Assembly (NCBI GenBank): GCA_003278685.1
Contig: QCDS01000004.1
Location: forward strand, 1 to 57,613
Length of the DNA: 57,613 nucleotides
Reading direction: 5' to 3'
From: Prochlorococcus sp. AG-355-K03
GTDB taxonomy: Bacteria; Cyanobacteriota; Cyanobacteriia; PCC-6307; Cyanobiaceae
A model generated the notes under the pieces. It made no database searches. It was not told the origin of the DNA and worked only from the letters and a program-made list of their open reading frames with translations. Shown here one piece after another: positions 1 through 11,088 of the stretch. The position numbers were made by a program, and so were the translations under genes. The stretch's first letter is position 1. The number at the start of each line of letters is the position of its first letter.

Positions 1-1
1 T

Positions 2-1444
2 TTTTCATCAATAAAAGAATTAGAAAATGGTGCAATCTCAAATATTGATGAAAATAGACAAGTTGGTCATTATTGGCTTAGAACTCCGTCAATTTCACCC
101 TCTTCAAAAATAGAAGAGGAAATTAGAGCAGATATTAATGCAATCTCTGAATTTGGAAAAGAAATTTTAAATGGAGATATTAAGAATAAGAATAATCATC
201 ATTATACTGATGTTCTATGGATAGGAATTGGTGGGAGTGGTCTAGGACCATTACTTATTACAGAGTCACTGCAGAAGTGTTCTAGTGGCTTAAAATTTTC
301 TTATATCGATAATGTAGATCCTTTTTTAATTAGCGAAAAGTTAGAAGAGTTATCTGAAAAATTATCAACAACATTATTTGTAGTAGTAAGCAAATCAGGT
401 GGTACGCCTGAACCTAGAATTGCTATGGAAATTATTAAAAGTCACTGCGAAAACAATTCTCTTGAATGGAATTCTAATGCTATAGCTATAACTATGAAAG
501 ATAGTAAGTTATTTAAAAAAGCCACTTCTGAAAATTGGTTAAAAATATTTAATTTACAAGATTGGGTTGGAGGAAGAACAAGTATTACAAGCTCTGTGGG
601 ATTACTTCCATTAGCTCTTATTAATGAAAATATATTTGAATTCATTAGAGGGGCATCAGTAATGGATGAGGCCACGCGTATAAGTGATTTTAAAAAAAAT
701 CCCGCAGCATTATTATCATCTGCATGGTATTTAACTGGGGATGGCGTTGGGAAGAGAGATATGGTCGTATTACCATATAGAGATAGGTTACAGGTATTTA
801 GTAAATATCTTCAGCAATTAGTAATGGAATCATTAGGAAAGAAATTTAATAGGAATGGTGAAGTAGTTAATCAAGGTATTTCCGTTTTTGGTAATAAAGG
901 ATCTACAGATCAGCATGCTTATGTTCAGCAACTGAGAGATGGTATTGATAATTTCTTTTGTATTTTTATTGAATTACTAGATTCTCCATCTACTAATATT
1001 TTTGATGAAAAAGAAAATCCTAAAGAATATCTTTCTGGTTTTTTGCAAGGGACCAGATCAGCACTCTCTAGTGAAGACAGACAAAGTATCACTATTACTT
1101 TAGAAAAGTTAAATTGTTTTTCACTAGGGGCCTTAATCGCTTTATTTGAGAGGGCTGTATCCTTCTACGCTGAATTGGTAAATATAAATGCATATGATCA
1201 GCCTGGAGTTGAAGCTGGAAAGAAAGCAGCTTCAAATATTATTGAGTATCAACAAAAAGTAAGTAATTTATTAGATGAAGGTGGAGAATATTCTATAAAT
1301 GACATAACATCATTATTTGATAATTCAGTAAGTGAACCCATATTTTTTATACTCCGTGAAATGTGTTTCGGTAATGATAATTATTTAGTTAAAGGAGATT
1401 GGTCAAATCCAAATTCATTAGTTATTCAAAAAATAAATTCTTAA
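2..1444 (+). CDS. pgi: Glucose-6-phosphate isomerase, 3' part (5' end outside window)
   Basis: Interconverts glucose-6-phosphate and fructose-6-phosphate in glycolysis, gluconeogenesis and the pentose-phosphate cycle; cytosolic. The reading frame is open from base 2, so the gene begins before the window; the first in-frame ATG (425) is internal and is not the start. The upstream part reads [11 protein letters not shown] and then [10 protein letters not shown], the sugar-phosphate-binding SIS segments, and the later part contains the family signature [18 protein letters not shown]. About 480 residues are visible. It converges on leuS, and the two stop codons overlap in the sequence TTAA. Only the N-terminus is missing; there is no sign of damage. 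Confidence 0.95.
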   Translation, partial: FSSIKELENGAISNIDENRQVGHYWLRTPSISPSSKIEEEIRADINAISEFGKEILNGDIKNKNNHHYTDVLWIGIGGSGLGPLLITESLQKCSSGLKFSYIDNVDPFLISEKLEELSEKLSTTLFVVVSKSGGTPEPRIAMEIIKSHCENNSLEWNSNAIAITMKDSKLFKKATSENWLKIFNLQDWVGGRTSITSSVGLLPLALINENIFEFIRGASVMDEATRISDFKKNPAALLSSAWYLTGDGVGKRDMVVLPYRDRLQVFSKYLQQLVMESLGKKFNRNGEVVNQGISVFGNKGSTDQHAYVQQLRDGIDNFFCIFIELLDSPSTNIFDEKENPKEYLSGFLQGTRSALSSEDRQSITITLEKLNCFSLGALIALFERAVSFYAELVNINAYDQPGVEAGKKAASNIIEYQQKVSNLLDEGGEYSINDITSLFDNSVSEPIFFILREMCFGNDNYLVKGDWSNPNSLVIQKINS

Positions 1445-4011
1445 ACAACAATATTCATAATTTTTCCTTTAACAATTATTATTTTTCGTATTTCCTTATC
1501 TTGAGTCCATTTTAAAATGTTAGGTCTTTTAAGAGTCAATTCCTTAATTTGATCTTCACTCATATCATTATTAATATTTACTTTGTCTCTAACTTTTCCG
1601 TTTACTTGTATTACTAGTTCATATGAATCTTCCTTTAGTGCCTCGGCATTAAATGAAGGCCATTGTTCTAAATGTACAGATTTTTTAAATCCTATAAGAT
1701 GCCATATTTCTTCTGCAATGTGAGGTGCAAATGGAGCTAACAAAATACAAAATGTTTTTAAAGCATCAATTTTTAAATTATTGTTTACGTCATTAATGGA
1801 ATTTGATAAGGAATTATAAAACTTCATTAGTTCTGAAATCGCAGTATTAAATTGGTTATTTAATATGTCATTTGAAATTTCTTTTATAGCGAAATTCATT
1901 GACTTTATTAAACTTTTTTCTTTATCTGGATAGGAACTAGATTTACTATTTATATCTTTTGCACAATTTATATAAAGCTTCCAAATCCTGCTTAAAAATC
2001 TAAATTGTCCTTCAACATCTGTATCTCCCCATTCCAAATCTTTTTCTGGTGGTGCTTTAAATAATATAAACATTCTTGCCGTATCTGCTCCATATTTTTT
2101 AATTACTGATTCAGGGTCTATTCCATTATATTTAGACTTAGACATCTTCTCGAAAAGAACTTCGAGTTTAGAATTGTCAATTGGATCTGTAGGATTTGAT
2201 AAGTCAGTAATATCGGAAGGAGAAACATATTTACCAGTTTTATTGTTTTTATAGGCTGCCGCCTGAACCATTCCTTGCGTTAAAAGTTTTTTGAAAGGTT
2301 CATCAATTTCAAATAGTTCATTATCCCTCAAGGCTTTAGTGAAAAATCTTGCATATAACAAGTGCAATATTGCATGCTCTACCCCTCCAACATATTGATC
2401 TACAGGCAACCACTTATTGATTTCAATCTTTTCAAATGGCTTATTAGAACATTTTGAAGATGGATATCTTAAAAAATACCATGATGAACACATGAAAGTG
2501 TCCATAGTATCAGTTTCTTTTTTCGCCGCTATTCCACATTTTGGACATGTAGTATTTATCCAATTATTATTATCACCTAAAGCATTAATCTTGTTAGCCG
2601 AGATTTCTATATCTTTTGGTAAGGAAACAGGTAATTCCGATTGATTTAATGGAACTGATCCACATTTTTTGCAATTAACTATGGGTATCGGACATCCCCA
2701 ATATCTTTGTCTAGATATTAACCAATCTCTTAGACGATATTGAATCTTATTTTCAGCCCATCCATTATTTACTCCCTCCTCTGAAATTTTTATTTTAGCA
2801 ATAGTATTTTCTATGCCATTGTATTGATTTGAATTAATAAGATATCCTATTCCTACATAAGCTTCTTCAAGCTCTTTATTTTGTTCACTTTTATCCTGTA
2901 TTATTACCTGTTTAATATTAATATTATTTTTCTTAGCAAATTCAAAATCTCTTAGATCATGCGCAGGCACGCCCATAACAGCACCTGTACCGTATTCATC
3001 GAGAACATAACTTGCCACCCAAATAGGAATAGGTTCAGAATTAACTGGATTTATTGCTGTTAAGTTAGTTTTTATACCAATTTTTTCAAGTTCATTATTT
3101 TTATTATTTTTCAAATATTGTTTAAGATTTTCAATATCTTGTATTGTTTCTTGATCAGAAATATTTTTTACTAATGAATGATTAACAGAAATTGCTAAAT
3201 AAGTAACTCCAAATAAAGTATCTGGCCTTGTTGTAAATACAGTAATTTTCTCTTCTGGATTGGTATTGATATTGAAATTGATATTTGCACCATTTGACTT
3301 TCCAATCCAATTATCTTGCATTATTTTTACTCTTTCTGGCCAGTTATCTAATTTTTCTAAATCCTTTAATAACTCATCCGCATAATTAGTAATTCTTAAA
3401 AACCATTGCTTTAATAATTTTTTTTCAACTACTGCCCCAGATCTCCAAGATTTACCATTTGAATCAACTTGTTCATTCGCTAGGACTGTATTATCTATAG
3501 GATCCCAATTAACTTCTGATTCCTTTTGATATACAAGACCTGCCTTGTATAACTCTAAAAATAGATATTGAGTCCAAATATAATAATTTTCATCACATGT
3601 TGCAAATTCCCTATCCCAATCAACTGATAGACCCAAAAGCTTTAATTGTGACTTCATATGAGAAATATTTTTTTTAGTCCAGACACTTGGACTAATTCCT
3701 CTTTCAATCGCTGCATTCTCAGCAGGCAAACCAAAAGCGTCCCAACCCATTGGATGTAAAACAGATTTGCCCTTAAATCTTTGGAATCGAGCTATTAAGT
3801 CTGTAATAACATAATTCCTAACATGTCCCATATGAAGATTACCTGAAGGGTAGGGAAACATTGATAAGGCATAAAATTTATCACTATTATCAGTTAATTC
3901 ATCGGTTTTGTATAAATTGTTTTCAGTCCATATTGACTGCCATTTTTTTTCTATTTCAGATGGATTATATAAATTGGTATCAGCCTCATATTGTTTATCG
4001 GGAGAAATCAC
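1441..4011 (-). CDS. leuS: Leucyl-tRNA synthetase
   Basis: Charges tRNA-Leu with leucine; class I aminoacyl-tRNA synthetase, cytosolic. The 856 residues match bacterial LeuRS length. The HIGH motif appears as HMGH (residues 60-63, inside [14 protein letters not shown]) and the KMSKS loop as [10 protein letters not shown] near residue 620. The CP1 editing domain lies between them, with TTRPDTLFG and [13 protein letters not shown] zinc-ribbon-like CxxC pair and the [11 protein letters not shown] segment are also present, and the C-terminal anticodon-binding helices follow. The ATG start fits the usual N-terminus [10 protein letters not shown]. Convergent with pgi; about 107 bp separate its start from dapF, which is transcribed divergently. 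Confidence 0.97.
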   Translation of the reverse strand: MISPDKQYEADTNLYNPSEIEKKWQSIWTENNLYKTDELTDNSDKFYALSMFPYPSGNLHMGHVRNYVITDLIARFQRFKGKSVLHPMGWDAFGLPAENAAIERGISPSVWTKKNISHMKSQLKLLGLSVDWDREFATCDENYYIWTQYLFLELYKAGLVYQKESEVNWDPIDNTVLANEQVDSNGKSWRSGAVVEKKLLKQWFLRITNYADELLKDLEKLDNWPERVKIMQDNWIGKSNGANINFNINTNPEEKITVFTTRPDTLFGVTYLAISVNHSLVKNISDQETIQDIENLKQYLKNNKNNELEKIGIKTNLTAINPVNSEPIPIWVASYVLDEYGTGAVMGVPAHDLRDFEFAKKNNINIKQVIIQDKSEQNKELEEAYVGIGYLINSNQYNGIENTIAKIKISEEGVNNGWAENKIQYRLRDWLISRQRYWGCPIPIVNCKKCGSVPLNQSELPVSLPKDIEISANKINALGDNNNWINTTCPKCGIAAKKETDTMDTFMCSSWYFLRYPSSKCSNKPFEKIEINKWLPVDQYVGGVEHAILHLLYARFFTKALRDNELFEIDEPFKKLLTQGMVQAAAYKNNKTGKYVSPSDITDLSNPTDPIDNSKLEVLFEKMSKSKYNGIDPESVIKKYGADTARMFILFKAPPEKDLEWGDTDVEGQFRFLSRIWKLYINCAKDINSKSSSYPDKEKSLIKSMNFAIKEISNDILNNQFNTAISELMKFYNSLSNSINDVNNNLKIDALKTFCILLAPFAPHIAEEIWHLIGFKKSVHLEQWPSFNAEALKEDSYELVIQVNGKVRDKVNINNDMSEDQIKELTLKRPNILKWTQDKEIRKIIIVKGKIMNIVV

Positions 4012-4118
4012 TTAATTTTTATTTGTTAAATTATTATTTTAATATCCATTGTATAAAATAGAAATAGATTGTTAAAAGGAATAATTTATAATTAAAATTT
4101 AAAATATATTATCTACAA

Positions 4119-4979
4119 ATGAAAAATATAACTTTTGAAAAATATCAAGGCAACGGAAATGATTTCGTAATAATAGATTCTAGAGGAAATGAATTATATA
4201 AAAATTACATGACAAATAAAATATTTGATATAAAAAAAATTTGCAACAGGCAATTTGGTATTGGAGCAGATGGTGTGATTTTTATAGAAGAACCTAATGA
4301 AGATAATTATGCAAAAATGATTATTTTTAATTCTGATGGTTCTGAAGCACAAATGTGTGGAAACGGAATTAGGTGTTTAGTTGAGTATCTACACGTATAT
4401 GATTCAATGAATAATAAAAATATAGAATATAAAATTGAGACTAAAGCAGGTTTAAAAATTGCAAAATATATAAATGATGAAATTACAGTAAAAATGGGAG
4501 TTCCAATTTTAGAATGTCAAAATATTCCAACAACAATTGAAAAAAAAATAAATTCAATTCCTTCACACGAATTTATTGAGAAAGATTTTAATAATATGGG
4601 TTATGCCGTAGGAATGGGAAATCCTCATTTAATATTCTTTGTAAAAGACATAGAGTCCATTGTTCTCTCAAGACTTGGTCCTATATTTGAAAAAAATGAA
4701 TTATTTCCTGAAAAAACTAATGTGCATTTTTGTCAAATTTTAAATAGAGATAATATCAAAGTAAAAGTATGGGAAAGGGGTGCAGGAGCAACCTTAGCTT
4801 GTGGAACAGGTGCCTGTGCTATCCATGTAGCAGCTTATAAATTAGGTCTTTGTAATTCACATACAATAGTAACCTTACCAGGAGGTAATCTTAAAATTGA
4901 TTGGTCAAAAGACGATTGTGAAGTAATGATGACCGGTAATGCTAAAAAGGTTTTCTCAGGATCAATGTTAGTAAATTAA
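4119..4979 (+). CDS. dapF: Diaminopimelate epimerase
   Basis: Converts LL- to meso-diaminopimelate for lysine and peptidoglycan synthesis. The 286 residues fit the family. Both catalytic cysteines of this PLP-independent racemase are in place: C80 in MCGNGIRC and C228 in ACGTGACA; the N-terminal substrate motif GNGNDFV is also present. It is the first gene of a tightly packed plus-strand run. Its stop codon overlaps the start of the following cysteine desulfurase gene by one base (TAATG), which suggests translational coupling. Confidence 0.97.
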   Translation: MKNITFEKYQGNGNDFVIIDSRGNELYKNYMTNKIFDIKKICNRQFGIGADGVIFIEEPNEDNYAKMIIFNSDGSEAQMCGNGIRCLVEYLHVYDSMNNKNIEYKIETKAGLKIAKYINDEITVKMGVPILECQNIPTTIEKKINSIPSHEFIEKDFNNMGYAVGMGNPHLIFFVKDIESIVLSRLGPIFEKNELFPEKTNVHFCQILNRDNIKVKVWERGAGATLACGTGACAIHVAAYKLGLCNSHTIVTLPGGNLKIDWSKDDCEVMMTGNAKKVFSGSMLVN

Positions 4980-6151
4980 TGGAAAATAATTTTATTTATT
5001 TAGATAATGCATCCACAACTCCATTATCTGAAAATGTTTTAAATATAATTAATTCAACTTACAGGAATTATTGGCATAACCCTTCATCTACATATGAGCT
5101 AGGGATAAAATGCTCAATATATCTTGAAAAAATTAGATCTAAAATTGCTTATATATTTGACGCAGATCCAGAGGATATAATTTTTACATCTGGTTCTTCG
5201 GAATCTACAAATATTGTATTTAATAATATTTATGAGAACTTTAAATATGGTAGGGTTGTTATTTCAAATGTTGAACATCAAGCAACAACTATTTGTGCTA
5301 ATAAACTAAGAAAACAAAATTGGGATATTTACGAATGGACGGTAAATAATGATGGAATTCTAAATATTTCTAATATCGAAAACATTTTAAATAATGATAC
5401 TAGGCTTGTATCAATTATTTGGGGACAAAGTGAAATTGGGACAATTCAACCCGTCCAATTTATTGGTACCAAATGTGAAGAATTAAATATAATGTTTCAT
5501 TTAGATGGAACTCAAATATTAAGTAATGGAATATTCAGTTGGAAAGATCTTAAATGTGATTTTTTAAGTTTATCTGCTCATAAATTTGGAGGACCAAAAG
5601 GGATCGGTATTCTTTTAACAAAAAAAAAGTCTAGACAAATTTTAAAAAATAATGACATATCACTTACTCAGGAATTTTCAATTAGACAAGGGACACAAGC
5701 TTTGCCATTAATCGCTGGAATGTATGAATCATTAAAGAATATTAAAGGAAAAATAAAATTATATGATTACATAACTGAATTTCCTTCTAATAATATTAAT
5801 AAACTCAAAAATTATTTTTTACAAAAAATTAAGGATAATAATCATATAAAGATTACGGGTAGTATTAACCATAGACTTCCCAATCATATTTCGTTTTTAC
5901 TATTAAATAAACTATTTGAGCCTATAAGGGCCTATAAGATTGTCAATTTCATGTCAGAAAATAAAATAGCTATAAGTAGTGGAAGTGCTTGTTCAAGTTC
6001 ATCTGGGAAACCTAGCTCAACACTTAAAAATATTGGTTTAAAAGATGATGAACTATATTCAAATATTCGTGTTACTTTAGGTTCAATAAACAATAAGTCA
6101 GAAATAGATAAATTTTTAGAACTTATTCAAATATGTATTGAAAAATTTTAA
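4979..6151 (+). CDS. Cysteine desulfurase, IscS/NifS class (aminotransferase class V)
   Basis: PLP enzyme that takes sulfur from cysteine, giving alanine plus a protein persulfide for Fe-S clusters or thiolation. The 390 residues start with YLDNASTTPL. The PLP lysine is K202 in LSAHKFGGPKG, and the persulfide-forming cysteine is C338 in SSGSACSSSSGKPS, the long-loop NifS/IscS pattern rather than SufS. Overlaps dapF and the downstream DUF1995 gene by one base each. No scaffold gene is adjacent, so whether it is the main Fe-S enzyme or serves another purpose cannot be read from context. Confidence 0.9.
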   Translation: MENNFIYLDNASTTPLSENVLNIINSTYRNYWHNPSSTYELGIKCSIYLEKIRSKIAYIFDADPEDIIFTSGSSESTNIVFNNIYENFKYGRVVISNVEHQATTICANKLRKQNWDIYEWTVNNDGILNISNIENILNNDTRLVSIIWGQSEIGTIQPVQFIGTKCEELNIMFHLDGTQILSNGIFSWKDLKCDFLSLSAHKFGGPKGIGILLTKKKSRQILKNNDISLTQEFSIRQGTQALPLIAGMYESLKNIKGKIKLYDYITEFPSNNINKLKNYFLQKIKDNNHIKITGSINHRLPNHISFLLLNKLFEPIRAYKIVNFMSENKIAISSGSACSSSSGKPSSTLKNIGLKDDELYSNIRVTLGSINNKSEIDKFLELIQICIEKF

Positions 6152-6777
6152 TGGAAACTAATTACAGACTACCTAAAGATTTAAATGAATCTCTTAAGAA
6201 TATGGAGGATGCAATTATTCCAAGTTTATTAGATTCAAATAAAAGATTCACTATAGAATTTAATTTTGAAGGATTGAAGTTTAACAGAATTGGAATAACT
6301 ATTTACAAGATATTGTCTAAAAATAATAATGTATTTATAACATTTGCTGATCAAGGTGCTGTGGCTTTGGCACAAAGAGACTATCCAGATATCAAAGATA
6401 AAATTTTTACTTTTAAATCTTTTAATGAATCAAATAATATAAATAATATAGATAGTGCAATGATCTCGATACTACCTCAGCCATATGATTTCGATTCATT
6501 TGAACCAATGTCTGATAATTATCAAGGTAAGCATTATTCATTAAATCCAAAATTTGAAGATGCCAATATTGGTATAGGAAGTGTTATTAGAGAGCGACGT
6601 AAAAACTTTGTCAAAACATGGGAAAATATTTATTTTCTGCAGCCTTTAAATAAAGCTGCTCTTATGCATATATATCCAAATAACTGGTTGCTTTTCAAAG
6701 AAGAAAATAAAAGATATTTTTTTAAAAAAGAATTTGAAATTAAACCCGATAATGAATCTATTTTTGTGAATTTATAG
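6151..6777 (+). CDS. DUF1995 family protein (related to plant LPA3)
   Basis: A 208-residue protein of the DUF1995 family found in cyanobacteria and plastids; the plant member LPA3 assists photosystem II assembly. That role is family knowledge and is only inferred here. Visible features: an opening LPKDLNESLKNMEDAIIPSL typical of the family, the segment FADQGAVALAQRDYP resembling the domain core, and PQPYDFDSFEPM. No signal peptide or membrane segment. Its ATG overlaps the stop of the cysteine desulfurase by one base, so the two are probably cotranscribed and coupled. Confidence 0.75.
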   Translation: METNYRLPKDLNESLKNMEDAIIPSLLDSNKRFTIEFNFEGLKFNRIGITIYKILSKNNNVFITFADQGAVALAQRDYPDIKDKIFTFKSFNESNNINNIDSAMISILPQPYDFDSFEPMSDNYQGKHYSLNPKFEDANIGIGSVIRERRKNFVKTWENIYFLQPLNKAALMHIYPNNWLLFKEENKRYFFKKEFEIKPDNESIFVNL

Positions 6778-6778
6778 A

Positions 6779-8002
6779 TTGAATGTGATAAAAAAAATTT
6801 ATTTATTTTTCTTAATTGTTCTTGTATTAGTAACATCTCCTTTCTTAATAAGATATTTACTAGCAAATCAGAAAATAACTATTTTAAATAGTATTTATTT
6901 TAATTTCCCAGGAATAATTACTAAAAACAAAATATGTCCTACTTATGATGCTTTATTGAATCAAACGCTTGATGATTCTTTTAGTGTATCAATTATTAAT
7001 AATAAAGGGGAAAAAATAAGTTCCTACAATGAGGATGTTTTAAGGTTGCCGGCATCTAATCAAAAATTATTCTCATCAGCTTATGTTTTAGGTAAATATA
7101 AATTAAATAATAATTTAAAAACCTCCTTATTAAAAATTAAAAACGATTATTATTTACACGGTCAAGGTGATCCAGATCTTAATTATGAAGATATAATCGA
7201 ACTAATTTCAAATGTTAAAGAAAATAAAATTATTAACTTTAATATTGTAGAAATTGATTCAAAATTATATTGGCCTAATGGTTGGACAAATACTGATAAA
7301 CTTTACGAATATGGATCTCCAATTACATCTCTTGCAATAGAAAGTAATCACAATAAATATGATGATATTTATTCATTAAAAATTTTTATTAAAAATTATT
7401 TAAAAAATAAATTTCCAAATTCAAAAATAAATATAGATTTTTTTGATTCAGAAAAAACTTTTTATTTAAAAAATATTAAAGAGATAAATAAAATATATTC
7501 AACTCCCATTATTTCATTATTAACTCTAACAAATTCTGAAAGCCATAATTTTACAGCTGAATCTCTCTTTAAAAATGCCTCAAATACATGGAACAATAAT
7601 GACTATATAAAATTGAAAAGATGGCTTGAAAATAAAGGTCTCCCAACAACCAATGCATACTTTGCAGATGCTAGTGGATTGTCTCGAAAAAATAAAATTA
7701 CAACAAGGTTAGTTGTATTGTTTTTAGATAAAATGAGATATTTTAATAATTTTAAAGCTTATCAATCTACACTTTCAATTACTGGAGTAAGAGGAACATT
7801 AGCTAAAAGATTTGTAAATAGTGAATTATCTGGAAAGTTTTTTGGCAAAACTGGGACTCTTTCAAATGTCTTTGCATTATCTGGCTTTTTATATAAAAAT
7901 GAAAGGCCAATAATTATAAGCATTATCCAAAATTCTAATAAAATTGATAAAGAAAAAGCTTTTAAATTATTACGTGATCTTTATTACTTGAAACCTTGTT
8001 AA
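6779..8002 (+). CDS. dacB: D-alanyl-D-alanine carboxypeptidase, PBP4 type (peptidase S13)
   Basis: Trims or cleaves peptidoglycan cross-links in the periplasm. An N-terminal hydrophobic segment (about residues 5-27) acts as signal or anchor. The three penicillin-binding motifs are present: SNQK (S93-K96, the SxxK nucleophile), SGLSRKN (299-305) and KTGT (357-360). At 407 residues it is somewhat shorter than E. coli PBP4, and much of the central region is lysine/asparagine rich. The best start is TTG at 6779, one base after the DUF1995 stop; a GTG at 6785 is the alternative. Last gene of the dapF run, so two cell-wall genes bracket the cysteine desulfurase and DUF1995. Confidence 0.88.
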   Translation: MNVIKKIYLFFLIVLVLVTSPFLIRYLLANQKITILNSIYFNFPGIITKNKICPTYDALLNQTLDDSFSVSIINNKGEKISSYNEDVLRLPASNQKLFSSAYVLGKYKLNNNLKTSLLKIKNDYYLHGQGDPDLNYEDIIELISNVKENKIINFNIVEIDSKLYWPNGWTNTDKLYEYGSPITSLAIESNHNKYDDIYSLKIFIKNYLKNKFPNSKINIDFFDSEKTFYLKNIKEINKIYSTPIISLLTLTNSESHNFTAESLFKNASNTWNNNDYIKLKRWLENKGLPTTNAYFADASGLSRKNKITTRLVVLFLDKMRYFNNFKAYQSTLSITGVRGTLAKRFVNSELSGKFFGKTGTLSNVFALSGFLYKNERPIIISIIQNSNKIDKEKAFKLLRDLYYLKPC

Positions 8003-8010
8003 TAAAAATA

Positions 8011-8484
8011 TTATTTAAAATATTCTTTTAAATCCCTCTCAACAGAGGGTGGTACCATGTGATTAATTTCACCACCAAATTTTGCAACTTCTTTTACTAA
8101 AGAACTACTGAGAAAACTATAATTTGTATTTGTCGATAAAAATATAGTTTCAATATCATTATTAAGAGATTTATTTGTATGAGCAATCTGAAGTTCATAC
8201 TCAAAATCACTCATTGCTCTTAAGCCTCTAAGAATAAGATTAGCTTTTAGATCATTGGCACAATCTACAGTTAGACCAGAATAAGAAATAACTTCAATAT
8301 TAGGTAAATGAGAAAGAGAATTTTTTATTTGTATTATTCTTCTTTCAAGATTAAATGTTGGTGTTTTAGAAGTATTTTCTAAAACAGCAACTACTAGATT
8401 GCCAAATATTTTTTCAGCTCTTTCTATTAAATCAATATGTCCGTTTGTTAAAGGATCGAATGTACCCGGATAAAGAATTTTCAT
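8011..8484 (-). CDS. coaD: Phosphopantetheine adenylyltransferase
   Basis: Transfers AMP to 4'-phosphopantetheine, the penultimate step of coenzyme A synthesis; cytosolic. The 157 residues match the family. The nucleotidyltransferase motif is in the opening segment [19 protein letters not shown] (TxGH), and the second motif is [16 protein letters not shown] near residue 125. Converges on dacB with an 8 bp gap and is divergent from the flavin reductase gene, with 59 bp between the start codons. Confidence 0.96.
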   Translation of the reverse strand: MKILYPGTFDPLTNGHIDLIERAEKIFGNLVVAVLENTSKTPTFNLERRIIQIKNSLSHLPNIEVISYSGLTVDCANDLKANLILRGLRAMSDFEYELQIAHTNKSLNNDIETIFLSTNTNYSFLSSSLVKEVAKFGGEINHMVPPSVERDLKEYFK

Positions 8485-8543
8485 GAATTTATTATGATCG
8501 AATAAGAATTTTAGTTAAAATAAGTTTATTAGATATTTCAATT

Positions 8544-9032
8544 ATGACATTAAATCTAGAAGCAAAAAAAATCTTATTAAGAAAAATACCTCACGGATTA
8601 TTTATTTGTGGAGTTAGAGACGAAGATAAAAATGAAGTTAATGGATTTACTGCTAGTTGGGTGACTCAAGGTTCCTTCACTCCTCCATTAGTCGTAATGG
8701 CTGTTAGAGCAGAAGGTTCTAGTCATGAAATAATAAAGTCCACCAATAAGTTCTCATTAAATGTCCTCAAAAGTGATCAAAAGGATCTAGCAGCTGTTTT
8801 CTTTAAACCTCAAAAAGCATTAGGAGGCAGATTTGAATCTGTTGAATTTAATTTAGGTGAACTTGGATTGCCTATTTTAGTTGATAGTGTTGGTGGCGTT
8901 GAATGTAATGTTGTTGGAAGTGTTATTCATGGAGACCATACAGTTTTTGTAGGAGAAGTTCAATCTGCTTATTTGAATAATGATGTTGACTCTCTAAATT
9001 TATTTTCAACTGGCTGGAATTATGGAGGTTAA
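8544..9032 (+). CDS. Flavin reductase-like (FMN-binding split barrel) domain protein
   Basis: A stand-alone flavin reductase domain of 162 residues. In this family the domain binds FMN and passes electrons from NAD(P)H; in cyanobacterial flavodiiron proteins a similar domain is fused at the C-terminus. The typical core is seen: GLFICGVRD, GFTASWVTQGSFTPPLVVMA, FSLNVL and the late VGEVQSA strand. No transmembrane segment. Its partner and substrate cannot be inferred; neighbours are coaD (divergent) and uvrC, which starts within 3-9 bases of its stop codon. Confidence 0.83.
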   Translation: MTLNLEAKKILLRKIPHGLFICGVRDEDKNEVNGFTASWVTQGSFTPPLVVMAVRAEGSSHEIIKSTNKFSLNVLKSDQKDLAAVFFKPQKALGGRFESVEFNLGELGLPILVDSVGGVECNVVGSVIHGDHTVFVGEVQSAYLNNDVDSLNLFSTGWNYGG

Positions 9033-9041
9033 TATTTGTAT

Positions 9042-11000
9042 ATGAGTAATTCCTCTATTGAAACAATAGATAACAAATATAATTTTAAAATTGAATACAA
9101 ATTAATTAATAATAAAGAATTACTAAAATCAAGATTATCCGAAGTTCCAAAGTCTTCTGGTTGCTATCTATTTAAAGATATAGATAATAATTTACTTTAT
9201 ATTGGTAAATCTAAAAAACTACGCAGTAGAGTAAGTAGTTATTTTAATAATTTTTCAGATTTAACTCCAAGATTAAGTTTGATGGTTCGTCAAATAACTG
9301 AGATAGAAATTATAGTCACAGATAGCGAATATGAAGCACTAAATTTAGAGTCAAATTTAATAAAAACATACAAACCATACTTTAATATTCTTTTAAAGGA
9401 TGATAAGAAATATCCATATCTTTGCATAACTTGGAGTGAAAAATATCCTCGAATATTTATTACAAGAAGAAGAAGAAATAGAAATAATTTAGATAGATAT
9501 TATGGACCTTATGTAGATGTCGGATTATTAAGGAGAACATTATTTACGATAAAAAAAATATTTCCACTTAGACAAAGGCCAAGGCCAGTCTATAAAGATA
9601 GAACTTGTTTGAATTATTCAATAGGAAGATGTCCAGGTGTTTGCCAAGAAGTAATATCATCTGACGATTATAAAAAAATAATGAAACAAGTATCTATGAT
9701 ATTTCAGGGAAGGAATGATGACTTGGAAATATATTTACAAAAAAAAATGTTGCAATTTTCAAATGATTTAGATTATGAAAATGCAGCAAAAACAAGGGAC
9801 CAAATTTCAGGTTTAAAATTATTAACTGAATCTCAAAAAATATCAATACCTGATTCTTCAATTAATAGAGATATCTTTGGAATAGTTTCAGAAAAAAATG
9901 TATCTAGTATACAAATTTTCCAAATGAGATCTGGTAAGCTTATTGGAAGAATTGGCTATAGTCAAAAATTAAATAATGAAGATGAAAATCTTATTTTACA
10001 AAAGATATTAGAAGAGCATTATATGAATGTTGAAGCCGTAGAAATACCATCAGAAATTCTTATTCAATATAACCTTCCAAAACAAGCAACCATAGAGGAT
10101 TGGTTAACGGAGCTAAGAAAAAAGAAAGTAAAAATATTAATCCCAAAAAGAAATAAAAAACATGAAACTGTAGAAATGGTTTTAAAAAATGCGAAATTGG
10201 AATTAGATAGAATATTAAATGGGATACAAGATAATGAATCATCAATTGAGGATCTTGCCCAAATACTTGAATTAAGCGAACAACCTAAAAGAATTGAAGG
10301 TTATGATATAAGCCATATACAAGGTAGTGACCCTGTAGCATCACAAGTCGTTTTTATTGATGGGATTCCTTCTAAACAGCATTATAGGAAATATAAAATT
10401 AAAGATCCAAACGTTTTTGTAGGACATAGTGATGATTTTGCTTCGATATATGAAGTAATACATAGAAGGTTTAAAAAATGGTCAAGATTTAAAAAAAGCG
10501 GAGGGGATTTTTCAATATTAAATGATAAAACGAATAGTAAATTAGATAATGAACTTCTATCAGATTGGCCTGATTTAATAATGATTGATGGAGGAAAAGG
10601 ACAGTTAAATTCTGCTCTTAAAGCATTAAAAGATTTAAATCTTGAGGAAGAAGTAACTATATGTTCATTAGCAAAAAAAAATGAAGAAATATTTATTCCA
10701 GGCTTTACTAAGTCTCTTGATACTGATGAAAATCAAAAAGGAGTTCTTCTATTAAGAAGGGTAAGAGATGAAGCACATAGATTTGCATTATCTTTTCATA
10801 GAGACAAAAGATCTAAGAGAATGAATAGATCTCAATTGTCCCAAATCAGTGGATTAGGACCATCAAGAATAAGAGAATTGCTTGAGCATTTTAAATCAAT
10901 AGACGCGATAAGAATAGCTAGTAAAGAGGATTTATCTGAAGTTAAAGGACTTGGAAAAAATTCAGTAAATGATATATATGAATATTTTAACGAGTTATAA
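9042..11000 (+). CDS. uvrC: Excinuclease ABC subunit C
   Basis: Nicks DNA on both sides of a lesion in UvrABC nucleotide excision repair. Domains in order: N-terminal GIY-YIG nuclease (GCYLFKDIDNNLLYIGKS), a short cysteine-bearing linker (CLNYSIGRCPGVC), a UVR/UvrB-binding helix pair (YENAAKTRDQ), the RNase H-like second nuclease (EGYDISHIQGSDPVASQV, DWPDLIMIDGGKGQL), and a C-terminal double helix-hairpin-helix (ISGLGPSRIRELL, VKGLGKNSVNDIYEYF). ATG at 9042 is chosen; an in-frame TTG at 9036 lies closer to a GGAGG at 9024-9028 and would add two residues. About 652-654 residues, normal length. Confidence 0.96.
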   Translation: MSNSSIETIDNKYNFKIEYKLINNKELLKSRLSEVPKSSGCYLFKDIDNNLLYIGKSKKLRSRVSSYFNNFSDLTPRLSLMVRQITEIEIIVTDSEYEALNLESNLIKTYKPYFNILLKDDKKYPYLCITWSEKYPRIFITRRRRNRNNLDRYYGPYVDVGLLRRTLFTIKKIFPLRQRPRPVYKDRTCLNYSIGRCPGVCQEVISSDDYKKIMKQVSMIFQGRNDDLEIYLQKKMLQFSNDLDYENAAKTRDQISGLKLLTESQKISIPDSSINRDIFGIVSEKNVSSIQIFQMRSGKLIGRIGYSQKLNNEDENLILQKILEEHYMNVEAVEIPSEILIQYNLPKQATIEDWLTELRKKKVKILIPKRNKKHETVEMVLKNAKLELDRILNGIQDNESSIEDLAQILELSEQPKRIEGYDISHIQGSDPVASQVVFIDGIPSKQHYRKYKIKDPNVFVGHSDDFASIYEVIHRRFKKWSRFKKSGGDFSILNDKTNSKLDNELLSDWPDLIMIDGGKGQLNSALKALKDLNLEEEVTICSLAKKNEEIFIPGFTKSLDTDENQKGVLLLRRVRDEAHRFALSFHRDKRSKRMNRSQLSQISGLGPSRIRELLEHFKSIDAIRIASKEDLSEVKGLGKNSVNDIYEYFNEL

Positions 11001-11088
11001 ATATTAATTAATTTTTGAAAAATAGATTTCTTGATATTATTAAATATAACTATATTAAAAATATATATTTTTAAATTAATCTAGTAAT

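Noticed and set aside
442..675. A 77-codon ORF antisense to pgi
   Set aside because: Lies wholly inside the well-supported pgi reading frame on the other strand and shows no recognisable protein features; open by chance. The same applies to similar antisense ORFs inside leuS, uvrC, cobN, metH, pheT, ftsH, mfd and the RNase genes.
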